Source: Paramoeba atlantica
Taxonomy: Eukaryota > Discosea
Direction: 5' to 3'
DNA length: 64,000 nucleotides
Assembly (NCBI GenBank): GCA_977017575.1
Contig: CDRNVI010000051.1
Location: forward strand, 124,001-188,000
The translations under genes and the position numbers were made by a program. Each line of letters starts with the position of its first letter. Within the stretch, counting starts at the first letter, position 1. This document shows, in pieces, positions 10,320-19,326 of this stretch. The notes under the pieces are model-generated. The model searched no databases, was not told the DNA's origin, and saw nothing but the letters and a program-made list of their open reading frames with translations.

Positions 10320-12830
10320 CAACTCTTTACCGGGCCCTAATCCTACATCCCCTGCTCTGGGGGGGTATGCCGGAAGCCAGCCATCGCGGCGGAAGCAAAT
10401 GTCACCGGCACTCCCCAACGGACGACATTAGATAAGGGGTCATCGGTGATGGTGGAATCATCTCGCATTACAGAAGGCCAGCAAACCACCCCAATAGCCC
10501 AGGGCGCTCCAATTGAGAAGCGTGGGCAAGCCCCCTCCTCCGAGAGCTTAGCGGAGCTTCTTGGGAGGGGGTCCCCGAGTAAACTTTACGCGGTCCAATG
10601 CCCGGCATGGAAGGAATACACTGCCAGTGTATGTCATGACTTTCTCAATAAGTCAGGGGGGGACAAAGTTGAGATGGCCTGGAACCTCCTTTTAGCCGTA
10701 AAACGTTTCCTACACCTCCCTGAGGATAGGCGGAGTTGCAACGACAGCTAGCACGCGAACTCTGAATAAGTTCGAAGACCTTGGCTCCATCCCCGAGTCA
10801 GGCCAACGGCCCCCCGTGGTCCGTCAAAAAACGGGTGGAGGAATTGTGCAGGGCGGGTTGCTTCTCTAGGACGGCCAAAACGATGGAGGCGCCCCTCAAT
10901 CCACCGGCCAATCCCACGGCGGCCCTAGAACAGGCTAAGCGACTACATCCCACAGGCGGGCCCTACATTGCGGGGAAATTCAGGTACAATAGGGACCGAC
11001 ACGGAACCCTACCCTCCCCCGCCGATGTGGCCAGGAAGGCCCCAAGCCTGGCCCCTATCCGCGCCCCCCGGACCTACGGGATGGACCAAGGAACTGCTTG
11101 TCCCAGTCCTCATGGAAGGTGGACCCTGCGACTGTATCACGTGGATAATCCACGGGATTATGACAAACTCCCTACTCCCCTCAATGAGGGAACGGCTCAC
11201 GGGGGCGTCCCTAAAACTATTCACCAAACCGGACTCCCCGGAGGGGCACCACTCTTCCTACAGGCCCATCGCCATGGGAGAGTGCGTCCTCAAGGTGGCG
11301 GGGCTCCTTGCCTGGAGAAAATCCGGGAACATCTCCCCACTTGCTTTCAGGGCATCCAGTTTGGAGCCCAATACACGCAGGGGTGTGAGCACATAATTTA
11401 TAATGTGCGACAGCACTTCAGGGACAGGCCGAAGGAGGTCATCGTGGCGGCAGACCTCGAGAACGCTTTTAATAGCATCTCACGGTCGGCAATTTTTAGG
11501 GCGGTAAGGGGGGATCCGAAACTTTTCCGCATTGAGGGCATCACCCTCTTCAGCTACGGTACTACACGTACGCTTCACCTTGGGGAAGGCCAATCCATCA
11601 CGAACTCAAGTGGGGTCAAGCAAGGTGACCCCATGGCTCCCATCCTATTTGCCATAGGGATCCAGGGGGCAATTGCCAGAGTGGCGGCCAACTTCACAGG
11701 CACGCTGAAGGTCTGGGCGTACCTGGACGGCGTCACCTTCGCGGGTGAACCCAAGGTATGCGCGGAAGCCCTAGGCTAGGGAGGCTAGGTTAGGCTAGGG
11801 AAGAAGAATGGGTGCTCTCCAAGGCGCCGAAGGTAATCTCCTTCTTGGGGAAACTTAAGGACAGTAGCTGGCAGTGTATCTTGCCCCTCTTAAGACTCTG
11901 TGGGAGTCCTCGATGGAACTACATCGTAAGGACCCACGAGCCCCGGGTCACTAAAGTGGCCGATGCCCAAGTCGGCACAGCCGTCCTGGCATGTGCTGAG
12001 GCATTGCTCCGGGGGATGGACTCCTTGGGAAAAATACCGTTTTCCAATCACCTCTTGACGGCAGATTTCCTGGGGACCATCCCCTTCGAGCACAAGGCCG
12101 AGGGCATGCAGGCCAAGGTGAAGAACGCCCTACAGGGCCGACCCCAGGGCATGTAAGCCAACGAGCAGCCCCACGCAACCTCTGTGAGGCCGCGTTAGGG
12201 AAAGCCCCAACGGCTACCCAACTGGTCTGCATGTGACGCATTAACCTCTTTTTCAGACATTCTGGGGAGCCGCACATCAACACCTCATAGGCCTGCAGGC
12301 CCACATCCTAAACGTACACGCCCCGAAGCGCACTCGGAAAGCATTGTACGAACTTTTGGGAAGTCATGCCCGGGGCGCCTACGCCCTCAAACGAGAAGGC
12401 TGGTCGGAGTTCCTGAGCCTCTTCAAAGAATGTTTCTTCGTGGCAGCGCAACTCCCTACAGCAGGATTCCCCACTCTCGAAGCAAATCCTCCATGGCCTC
12501 CACAGCACCACTTCTCTACCTCCACAGCACCACTTCCACACCCCTGCCTTCCACTTTAACCCTACACCGGGACCAGATCCAGGATCACACCCGCATAGCT
12601 TCGCGCCAATTTACGCGCCCGAGGAGGGCAGCCCCCTGGATTACGGGGCGAAGGTATACTCATTACCCTAGACCTTGGCCCAGAACGGGCCGGACGAATT
12701 CGAGTTCCTTGCGAAGCTTCAACCTCCTTTTCAGACATCCTGGGGATCGTGGGGTATACCATTGGGGTGCCCGACGAGAGCCTACTCCTCAAGGACACAT
12801 CTGGGGAAGTGACCCACATTACAGATCGGG
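10320..12830 (+). mobile_element. 2A-LINE copy 3, RT-bearing but broken
   Basis: The order is: a pre-RT segment (LYAVQCPAWKEYTASVCH, 10580-10640), an RT N-terminal part (GPTGWTKELLVPVL near 11075-11120; YRPIAMGECVLKVAG near 11250-11300), RT core AADLENAFNSIS (11443-11480), GVKQGDPMAPILFA (11610-11652) and WAYLDGVTFAGEP (11718-11755). YLDG stands where the active site YLDD is expected. Downstream are CGSPRWNYIVRTHEP and the 3' region shared with copy 1. The reading frame changes several times and has stops, so the copy is dead. The RT type recalls LINEs of protists with GVxQGDPLGPLLFA motifs. Confidence 0.75.
10781..11779 (+). pseudogene. Reverse transcriptase ORF of 2A-LINE copy 3
   Basis: The longest open stretch of this copy (332 residues). 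Only the second half, from about residue 190, is in the true RT frame: QFGAQYTQGCEHIIYN, then VIVAADLENAFNSIS, GVKQGDPMAP and AYLDG. The first half reads an alternative frame, because the matching RT N-terminal sequence is found in frame at 10968-11396. A frameshift near 11,350 therefore separates them. Confidence 0.65.
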
Positions 12831-12832
12831 AG

Positions 12833-12868
12833 AGTTTCTGTACAAGATACAGTTTCTGTACCTTGTTG
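12833..12868 (+). other. Tandem spliced-leader relics at LINE copy 4
   Basis: A partial SL core (AGTTTCTGTAC, 12833-12843) is followed immediately by a longer one: AAG, then ATACAGTTTCTGTAC, then CTTGTTG (12844-12868). The 15-nt core is identical to the core I recall of the T. cruzi SL exon, and both end in TTG. No GT donor follows, so this is SL already joined to an mRNA leader, not an SL RNA gene. Confidence 0.75.
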
Positions 12869-12884
12869 TTCATCCTTTCTTTCC

Positions 12885-12927
12885 CCGGCAACGGGCATAG
12901 TCTAACTGTTCATATGCCCGTTGCCGG
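12885..12927 (+). repeat. 15-bp hairpin in LINE leader
   Basis: Arms CCGGCAACGGGCATA (12885-12899) and TATGCCCGTTGCCGG (12913-12927) pair perfectly around 13 nt. An equivalent hairpin at 62400-62440 also follows an SL relic and shows a compensatory C-G to A-T change, which suggests the RNA structure matters. Confidence 0.8.
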
Positions 12928-12928
12928 C

Positions 12929-13070
12929 CGGCACTAAGGCTGAAACTGTTCCTCTTTCTCGGCGAAGTAGGGGACGCGCTTCTACCCCATCACCCCTCCC
13001 CGGCACTAAGGTCGGGACTGTCCCTCTTTTCGTTGAAGCAGGGGACGCGCCTTTCACCCTTCGCCCCTCC
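12929..13070 (+). repeat. Two 72-bp tandem units in LINE leader
   Basis: Two units beginning CGGCACTAAGG and sharing ACTGTTCCTCTTT/ACTGTCCCTCTTT and AGGGGACGCGC. A third, diverged unit follows the hairpin at 62 kb (62441-62510), so the unit belongs to the element and not to the insertion site. Confidence 0.7.
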
Positions 13071-13203
13071 CCGAATCACTCTCCTGGAGTGAGTGTGCTT
13101 CCCTCTCTCGGCTTTTCTTTCTCGTGTCTACCTTTCCGAGGAGGCAATGCGTCACGGTGGCCTCCCTTGAGGACCACTAGACGTGTCCTTCGCTACGACT
13201 TCC

Positions 13204-13372
13204 GGCTCTCCGCACCTGGCGGTCACCCAGCTCTCCGCACCTCGGCTCTGTCGCAGCTCTCTTCACCCGGATTGCCCCCGAAACTGTAATATGGGGATTA
13301 CGCATCCGGCTCTCTGCACCTGCACATGACAACCGAGCTCTCTGCACCTGGGACGCCAGCTCTCTGCACCCT
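13204..13372 (+). repeat. Six interspersed AGCTCTCTGCACC-type motifs
   Basis: The 13-15-mer (C/G)(A/G)GCTCTC(C/T)GCACC occurs near 13206, 13229, 13254, 13309, 13335 and 13357, irregularly spaced within the LINE leader. It could be a protein- or RNA-binding repeat. Nothing else identifies it. Confidence 0.6.
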
Positions 13373-13460
13373 CTTGCCACAGGCGAAGGCGAACTCTCAC
13401 GTGATCCACCCGTCGTATGCGGGGTAAGGACATGTAGTGAGGCAAATCTCTGCACTATAA

Positions 13461-13967
13461 GTGCATGAAAAAACAACAACAAAATGCGCCCAAAGGATCT
13501 CTGTACGCCTGACCCTACCACCAGGCAGCACAGGATACATCGACACCAAAGCAATACGAGTGTACGACGGTACATTCCAAGGCAGCCTCTTAGCGCCGGG
13601 CATAGGAGCCGCACATGTTATCCCTGCCTTCCTCAGCAAACAAATAGGAATTCTCGATATCCTAACCGTAGCTTGGAAGCCCAAGGAATACGAGGACGGG
13701 ATTTTATGGAGCTTCTTATCTTCCGAATCCCTCATCAGCGAAACAGGACGGTCCGCCCATATAATCAAGTGCAACCTGCGCAGGGGCTACATTGAAGCCA
13801 ACCCGGGACGCCGCCATAGAAATCCCCCTCCAAGGGCGGGCCACCCCACTGGCCAGCGAGACGATCTTGGAGGGCATTGCGACCGCGCCCAACGTCGCCA
13901 GCCCTCCCCACACTACGGCCCGGGACGGAGACTCAGTCCAAGACATACATTTGTATGCCCCCGATAG
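13461..13967 (+). CDS. N-terminal ORF of 2A-LINE copy 4
   Basis: 168 residues. Residues 1-110 form a domain conserved with copy 2 and the 62-kb copy (IRVYDGTFQGSL against IRVFDGTGQGSF; ILWSFLSSESLI against MACWSFTTTEGLI), of unknown function. It ends in NLRRGYIEANPG followed by Arg, where active 2A peptides need Pro. Skipping is thus probably lost in this copy, or the last codon has mutated. Beyond it the sequence is basic and low in complexity, and the frame leaves the RT coding line. Confidence 0.5.
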   Translation: MHEKTTTKCAQRISVRLTLPPGSTGYIDTKAIRVYDGTFQGSLLAPGIGAAHVIPAFLSKQIGILDILTVAWKPKEYEDGILWSFLSSESLISETGRSAHIIKCNLRRGYIEANPGRRHRNPPPRAGHPTGQRDDLGGHCDRAQRRQPSPHYGPGRRLSPRHTFVCPR

Positions 13968-15000
13968 GAGGCGAACCCACAAACCCAAGTCGCTCAAACC
14001 GAGGAGCTAGGATAAGCCCCCTTCCCCGAAAGTCTGGCGGAGCTATTGGGGAGGGAGTCCTTGCGAAAATTATATATTTGTATGAGGTGCAATGCCCCGC
14101 CTGGCGGGAGTACGTGGCTAGCGTTTGTCACAACTCCCACTTCAAATCGCAAGAGGAGAGAATCGTAATTGCATGGAACCTCCTCCTCCTCCTCCTCGTG
14201 GTCAAACGCTTCCTCTTCTTCCCTGAGGATACGCTGTCACAACGACATCTAGCACGCGAATTTCGTATGCGTCCCCACCTCGAGCGGTCGGAAACCTTGG
14301 CTCCGACCCCCACCGCGGAAAATAGATCCCCCATGTCAGCAATAAAACGAGCGGAGGAGCTCGTAAGGGCGGGAGCTTTCTCGAGGGCGGCCGCAAGATC
14401 CCCCGGCCAACGCCACGGCTGCCCTCGAACAGGCGGAACGCCTGCATCCAACAGGGGGGACCTTCCTCCCCAATTCGGAGCGCAATACACTCAGGGCTGC
14501 AAACACATTGTCCACAATTTCAAGGGATACAGTTTGGATCCCAATACAACGTGTATACTCAACGGTGTGAGCACATCGTCTAAGCATTTACAGAATGCCC
14601 GACAGCATTTTCGAGACAGACCGGAGGATGTCATTGTGGCTGCAGACCTTGAAAATGCTTTCAATAGCATCTCGCGGTAAGCTCTCTTCCGGGCCCTAAA
14701 GGGAGACCCGAAACTTCTCGGTTTCGAGGAGAAAGAAAAGTGGGAAGACTAGCAACCTCTGGGAGGAGGCACATCCATTATGAGCTCCCGGAGGGTAAAT
14801 CAAGTCGACACCAAGCAAACCACGACCCCAATCCCTTTCGCCATAGGGAATCGCCTAGGGAATTTTCGCCTTCAGGATCCATGGCGCCATAGCCAAGATG
14901 GAGGCCTAATTCCCAGTATCCCGGTCACTAAAGGTCACTATAGTGGCAAATTCTCAGAAATCTCAAAATCGATCAAGCCGTCCTACTACATGCGGGACGC

Positions 15001-15488
15001 CGAGTTGGAAAAGGCAGCCGGCCTCCGGTATCGGGTCGCCCCGATTTCAGAATGTGAGCTCCAGTACTTTTGCGGCACAACCATTCGAAACAAGATTTTC
15101 AACCCTCCAATGTATATATTGAAAAAAAGAATATTATTCTTCTTTTTATTATACTGATTTTAGTATTAAGAATATAAGAGTTTACTATGGTTTGTACCGT
15201 ACGCTTAGAAAAGGAAACTGCGGAATTGATCCCATGAAACGTGCTTACAAAGCGGATCAATCATTGCACCCCTATCATACATACACGACAGAAGCCAATA
15301 CAAGACAAAATATTCGATACTACATGTGAGTAATATAAAATACAAAAGACGTGGAGCTCCAATATACGACAGTAGCTGCGGCATTATCCACTCACGTCAA
15401 CTCTCGTCTCTCAAAGATGTACCCATTATTGCCCATTACCTTCCATCGGCAATCCTAGAGACATCTACGGTGATCCCTGCCCTCTTCT
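15001..15488. other. Intergenic, nothing recognised
   Basis: AT-rich sequence between the LINE remnant and the RRP7-like gene. I see no gene, repeat or strong hairpin. Confidence 0.4.
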
Positions 15489-16352
15489 CTACACCTTCTT
15501 TTGAAAATTCCTCTTTTCCCGCTCAGCCCTGAACGTATCTTGCCGAAGTTTATGCTGGGCCCGGAGATTGTTCCGAAACGACGCTTGGCCCCTCCCTTCC
15601 CGGGATAACAGCGAAGGCTTTCGATCCGAGGGCAGCACCCCAATCGGGCGACCAAACACATCCCGACGGAGCTGGAGTCGCGAGGCGATCCGACTCGCCT
15701 TCTCCTTCCACCGATTGGTGACTTGGAAGGCATAGAAATTATCTTTTATCAGTTTATCCACCCCGAGTCGAGGAGGAGAAGACTTTGTTGTATTTTCCAT
15801 GTCTCCTTTTTTCTCCCGTAAAGACTTTGGGGTTTCGCTCACTAAAGCTTTACGACTTAAGGCTTTACGTGAGAGTTTACGACGGGATACGGTGTGCCAC
15901 CCGTCGTCGCTGTTTTGCGAATCGTTTTCTTGATCCGATGCTGGGGTTGGGGGAGAAACCGCAAGTGAATTTACGTTTTGCACATTTCCTAATGTTTTGT
16001 TACGCACTGCGGATTTCGACCCAGAAGTGAGATGGGAACGACGGGCAGTTTGTTGCCACAGTTCATTCTCTTTCTTGGAGTAGGATTTCAAAAAGGCGTT
16101 GTTGCGGGCCAGGATTGTCGAGGCGTCCTCGAAGGAATCATTGATTTGGGTAATGTACTCCCCGAGGTGGAAGGGTTTGATCGTGTGAAGGTCGGGTAAA
16201 GTGGGCTCGGAGGGGTCCAGCGTCGGGGGATTGGATACAGGCGATGGTACGGAAGGGTTGGAGGAAATTGGCTTATCTTTGGACAGCTTTCTTTTGTTTC
16301 CCCTGTTTTTTAGGACAGTGGACTGCTTTTTTACGGTAGATTGCGCTGGCAT
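15489..16352 (-). CDS. RRP7-like ribosome biogenesis protein
   Basis: 287 residues from the Met at 16352; an upstream in-frame Met at 16394 adds 14 residues that look like leader. The middle has QINDSFEDASTILARNNAFL then YSKKENELW, followed by DDGWHTVSRR, a basic stretch and DNFYAFQVTNRWKEKA with LRRDVFGRP. This order (charged helix, D-G-W-x-T-V, then N-F-Y-x-F/W-Q with an Arg/Lys helix) recalls the C-terminal half of Rrp7, a UTP-C/small-subunit processome protein of nearly the same length. The RRM-like N-terminal half of Rrp7 is not evident, and a basic tail of about 50 residues is extra. Other nucleolar RNA-binding proteins are possible. Confidence 0.4.
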   Translation of the reverse strand: MPAQSTVKKQSTVLKNRGNKRKLSKDKPISSNPSVPSPVSNPPTLDPSEPTLPDLHTIKPFHLGEYITQINDSFEDASTILARNNAFLKSYSKKENELWQQTARRSHLTSGSKSAVRNKTLGNVQNVNSLAVSPPTPASDQENDSQNSDDGWHTVSRRKLSRKALSRKALVSETPKSLREKKGDMENTTKSSPPRLGVDKLIKDNFYAFQVTNRWKEKASRIASRLQLRRDVFGRPIGVLPSDRKPSLLSREGRGQASFRNNLRAQHKLRQDTFRAEREKRNFQKKV

Positions 16353-16658
16353 GTGGAGGTTGGGGTATCTTATACAGAAGACATATATTTCCAAAAGCTT
16401 ACGAGAAGATACTCACACTGTCCAAATCGCTAAAATTATTGTCCTTACATTTTCATCGTATTTTTCAATCAAGAGCATAAAAAAATTATGCTTTAGTTTT
16501 TCGCACTATAAACACAGTACGCAAAGTACATGGATATACAGGGGGTATGTATACAGTTCGTGCGTTGATCCACCGTTATTATGGTGAAAAGCTTGTTGTA
16601 GTCTCACCCGTAGCATATTATCGTCCACGAAAGGAAATTAATTTTATTCTCTAATACC

Positions 16659-17747
16659 TCAACCTTCATATTTCCCTAAGGAGATGAAGTGCCACCCATC
16701 CTGATCAAGCGCATTCCACCACGTAGAATCCGCAAGTTGCGTGGATTCTTCCATCGTTTCGATGCTATGATGGAGGCGTTCAGGAACAGATCCGTTATAA
16801 GCAAACCAATCACCGGAAATTGCATCATATTTCGCAAACCGAGTTGGAATAGTACTCAAATCAGTTTTCATCCGAGGAGGGTTTGAAACACATATCGAAG
16901 ATAAGCCATGAGGCTTACGACGCATATCTATGTACACGGTAAGGTCGTTCTTAAAAAAAGAAACAAACTTCATGGAATCCGGCAGGACAGAAATGTCAAC
17001 TTCGCCAACAAAACTATTTTCAGCAAGTGCAAGCCCTTTCAGTGGTGGAGACAGCCTTGAAAAATCAAGTAATCCGGCAAAAGAGTTGTTATACAAGGAG
17101 AGCGATTTTAGCGAAGATGGGAGATGACTCACGTCGAGCGATCCTTCGAAAAGGTTGCAGTCAAGGGCCAGTTCTACAATGGATGCAGGAAGCGATGTAA
17201 AACATAGGGTACCTGAAAGAGCGTTTTCATACAAATATAGAATCTGGATCAGTGGGGGCAATGCTGTCAAATCCAATACCCCTGCAAAATGGTTCTTATG
17301 CCCCCAAAGTCGTGTCAATGCTGCGGGAAGATCATTAAGAGGAAAGGGGCCACTGAGTTGATTTCCGCTCAGACTAAGCTCGCTTAACATATCCACTTGT
17401 CCCAGTACAACCCCACCGCTGAGCTGGTTCCTCTCGAACGCTCCCCTTCGTAGTGTACTCGGGAGAAACAAAAAGTTCAGGCTTCCTCGCAACCCCCTCT
17501 CATACCATTCGATGTCTATGATATTACGATTTGAATCCACATGAACTCCAATCCAATTCATTGCAGTTCGCTCCACAGTCCACGAGGGATCGGGATTAGA
17601 GAGGTTGGCTACAAGTCTTGCTAGGTTGTATTCAGGAGCCAGAACGGATGTATGTACTTTAGATGGCCGTGTTATTGGTGTGTCGCAGCCAGAAAAGAGT
17701 AACAGTTTGAAAATGCTACTCAGCACGTGGATATTGATCGGTGTCAT
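16659..17747 (-). CDS. LRR family protein 3 (long, Cys-less)
   Basis: 362 residues. A short hydrophobic N-terminal stretch (SSIFKLLLFSG), then PSKVHTSVLAPEYNLARLV and the cap TAMNWIGVHV, in which both cysteines of the short paralogues are replaced. About nine 23-residue LRRs follow. The last quarter is a domain shared with proteins 6, 8 and 9: an SFFKNDLTVYID transition, PPRMKTDLSTIPTRFAKYD, GDWFAYNGSVP, then WWNALDQDGWHFISLG. It is about 75% identical by eye to protein 6, with differences gathered in the first half. Function unknown; a binding or scaffolding role is the family expectation. Confidence 0.85.
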   Translation of the reverse strand: MTPINIHVLSSIFKLLLFSGCDTPITRPSKVHTSVLAPEYNLARLVANLSNPDPSWTVERTAMNWIGVHVDSNRNIIDIEWYERGLRGSLNFLFLPSTLRRGAFERNQLSGGVVLGQVDMLSELSLSGNQLSGPFPLNDLPAALTRLWGHKNHFAGVLDLTALPPLIQILYLYENALSGTLCFTSLPASIVELALDCNLFEGSLDVSHLPSSLKSLSLYNNSFAGLLDFSRLSPPLKGLALAENSFVGEVDISVLPDSMKFVSFFKNDLTVYIDMRRKPHGLSSICVSNPPRMKTDLSTIPTRFAKYDAISGDWFAYNGSVPERLHHSIETMEESTQLADSTWWNALDQDGWHFISLGKYEG

Positions 17748-17819
17748 TTACACGATGTACGAGTGTTATTCTATAGTATTAAACGAGGGTCAGATATCCT
17801 ATTTCAGAACTGTCCTAAT

Positions 17820-17940
17820 TCGGTGATCACTATCCTTCGGATCACCATCCTAATTCGGAATATCCTGAATTAGGATATTCGTCCAATTAGGATGTTCATC
17901 CAGCGTTACTATGATATCCTAATTCAGAAAATGTTTATGG
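17820..17940. repeat. Palindromic cluster of CCTAATTCxGAAT motifs
   Basis: Repeated forward and inverted copies of TCCTAATTCGG / TGAATTAGGAT over about 120 bp make several possible short stems. It is probably the remnant of a small foldback element. Confidence 0.5.
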
Positions 17941-17950
17941 ATTAAAAAAT

Positions 17951-18030
17951 ATCCAGTCTAAAGTGGGCGAGGGAGATACCAAGAGGGCAAGTGCGGCAGA
18001 TTCCCACAAGAAAACCGGTATCTCCCTTGT
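17951..18030 (+). repeat. Hairpin-bearing repeat, second copy at 56.9 kb
   Basis: CCAGTCTAAAGTGGGCGAGG, then GAGATACC, a middle with GGCAGATTCCC, and GGTATCTCCC. The copy at 56869-56948 keeps the paired GGGAGATAC/GTATCTCCC ends. It could be a small RNA-like element or a MITE end; there is no coding capacity. Confidence 0.55.
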
Positions 18031-18099
18031 GATATCCGAAATCGAATCCCAATTATTCAAGATTGCCACGGACTGTCACTGATAAGCTAGGCCCTTCAC

Positions 18100-18240
18100 A
18101 CAGCTTGAGGGAGCTGGTTCCCTGAGGGGAAGGTCCGGGACAGTCCTTCCAGTACCAGGCCTGGTCGGATCTCGTCCAGCCCTCTTAGAGTGAGGCCGCC
18201 GGGTATTATACGATGAGCGGGGTTCGAATTAGCCGTAAAG
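18100..18240 (-). repeat. SINE body and T-arm, minus orientation
   Basis: Read on the minus strand: TTCGAACCCCGCTCATCG (tRNA T-arm type), then CCTCACTCTAAGAGGG, GGACTGTCCCGGACC and TCAGGGAACCAGCTCCCT. The same order occurs at 62560-62700 on the plus strand and, more diverged, at 42.2 kb. It is a tRNA-derived SINE family member lacking its 5' head. Confidence 0.6.
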
Positions 18241-18292
18241 ATTTCCGAACCTATTTCAGCGGGCTCTAGGGTAGAGGGGCACAAGGGTAGTA

Positions 18293-18480
18293 GGGAGCGA
18301 ATGGCAAGAATGGAGTACATGGTGCTTAGACGGCGAGTTCGATTCTCGCTTATCGCATAACACCTGACATGGAAGAGGACATCTGCCTCGGAACTTCCAA
18401 ATCTGTCTGTGAAGGGTGTGGCTTGCCAGTGCCCGTCCGGGGAAATCCGGACTGATTTGGATTTTGGGCTCTAGAGTGAA
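18293..18480 (+). repeat. SINE head plus conserved 110-bp repeat
   Basis: 18293-18357 has an A-box-like TGGCAAGAATGG and a perfect T-arm (GCGAG TTCGATT CTCGC, 18333-18349), so it is a tRNA-like promoter head. From 18372 it matches 62795-62900 almost base for base. Read on the minus strand both encode RI(S/A)PDGHWQA and TDRFGSSEADVL. Head and body on this strand face the minus-strand SINE beside it. Confidence 0.55.
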
Positions 18481-18708
18481 AATGATTCCTTAAAATCAGA
18501 ACGTATGAAATTGTCAGACAACTTTCTCCGTCATATCACAAAATTTGAAGTAAAAAGAGTGTCAATTCAAAATTTGGTTTCTTCTTTTGGTATACTCGAT
18601 ACGAGAAAAAAATTCACGCCTGCAAACAGGCTGCAGTTTTTGCGTTTTTGATGCACTGAATATGAGAAAGTGCGCTGGATAGGATAATCTAAGTGCACTA
18701 TACATCAT

Positions 18709-19326
18709 TCATCCTTTCGTAAACCATGAATTGGGAATCCCCCACCAAGCATTAGTGGGTACAATATTTCTAGGGACTGATCCCTGCAGTTTGGGATTAT
18801 TACGTATATCAAACCCAGAAGCGGCTTTAGCAAGGGACGAATGCTGAAGACATGAAAGATCCACGAAGCCACTGAAGTCACAACGCGATATATTCAATAC
18901 AGAGATTCCGGTAGGAAGATGTTCGAAATACACTTCCCCGCTAAATAAATTATAATGTACCCACAATTTCTCCAAACCTGGTGGTAATGCAGAAAACTCT
19001 AGGGTGCCGCTCAACTGATTGTAAGATACATCTAAAAACTTTACAGACCGCGGTAGATGCTCCCAATGCAATGTTCCAAGTAGCCCTTGATAACTCCATG
19101 AAATATCTATGACTTCACCTTCATCATCACACTTCACATTGTCCCACTCACATGCAGGTGTGGCAGTACTCCAGGACTCATGTGGATTTTCAACATCACT
19201 GATAAACTTTGCGAGTTCATATTCCTGGGGGAGAAATGTGCCTCTCACCTTACTTGCACGCGATATTGAAGACAGTGGTACGTCCGCGTCCTGCGAACGT
19301 GTTTGTAGACAGCTTTTAGAAAACAT
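18709..19326 (-). CDS. LRR family protein 4 (shortest, Cys-capped)
   Basis: 205 residues: RASKVRGTFLPQEYELAKFI, a Trp, the cap PACEWDNVKC, then about four LRRs (LPRSVKFLDVSYNQLSGTLE, LPPGLEKLWVHYNLFSGEV and so on). The C-terminal segment FDIRNNPKLQGSVPR resembles the end of protein 2 (LDNNPNLRGRV), so it looks like a complete short member and not a truncation. It has no hydrophobic N-terminus at all, which argues against a classic signal peptide for the family. Confidence 0.8.
   Translation of the reverse strand: MFSKSCLQTRSQDADVPLSSISRASKVRGTFLPQEYELAKFISDVENPHESWSTATPACEWDNVKCDDEGEVIDISWSYQGLLGTLHWEHLPRSVKFLDVSYNQLSGTLEFSALPPGLEKLWVHYNLFSGEVYFEHLPTGISVLNISRCDFSGFVDLSCLQHSSLAKAASGFDIRNNPKLQGSVPRNIVPTNAWWGIPNSWFTKG

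Larger units (their letters stand above)
12844..15000 (+). mobile_element. 2A-LINE copy 4, from SL cap to RT remnant
   Basis: The most complete 5' end of the family. The SL relic (12844) is followed by a 15-bp hairpin (12885-12927), two 72-bp repeats (12929-13070), six copies of a 14-15-mer (13204-13372) and an open reading frame starting at 13461 that ends in a 2A-like motif. Past that lie RT-region remnants: YEVQCPAWREYVASVCH (near 14080-14130) and AADLENAFNSIS (14640-14675), matching copy 3. A stop follows SISR and similarity fades by about 15.0 kb, so the 3' half is deleted. The 592-nt leader between SL and ATG is long and structured. Confidence 0.7.

Noticed and set aside
12833-12868. 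An SL RNA gene or an SL-targeted insertion as in SLACS/CRE
   Set aside because: SL genes continue with a GT donor and intron, and SLACS-type elements interrupt the exon near position 11. Here the exon end is joined to varied, pyrimidine-type leaders at every site.
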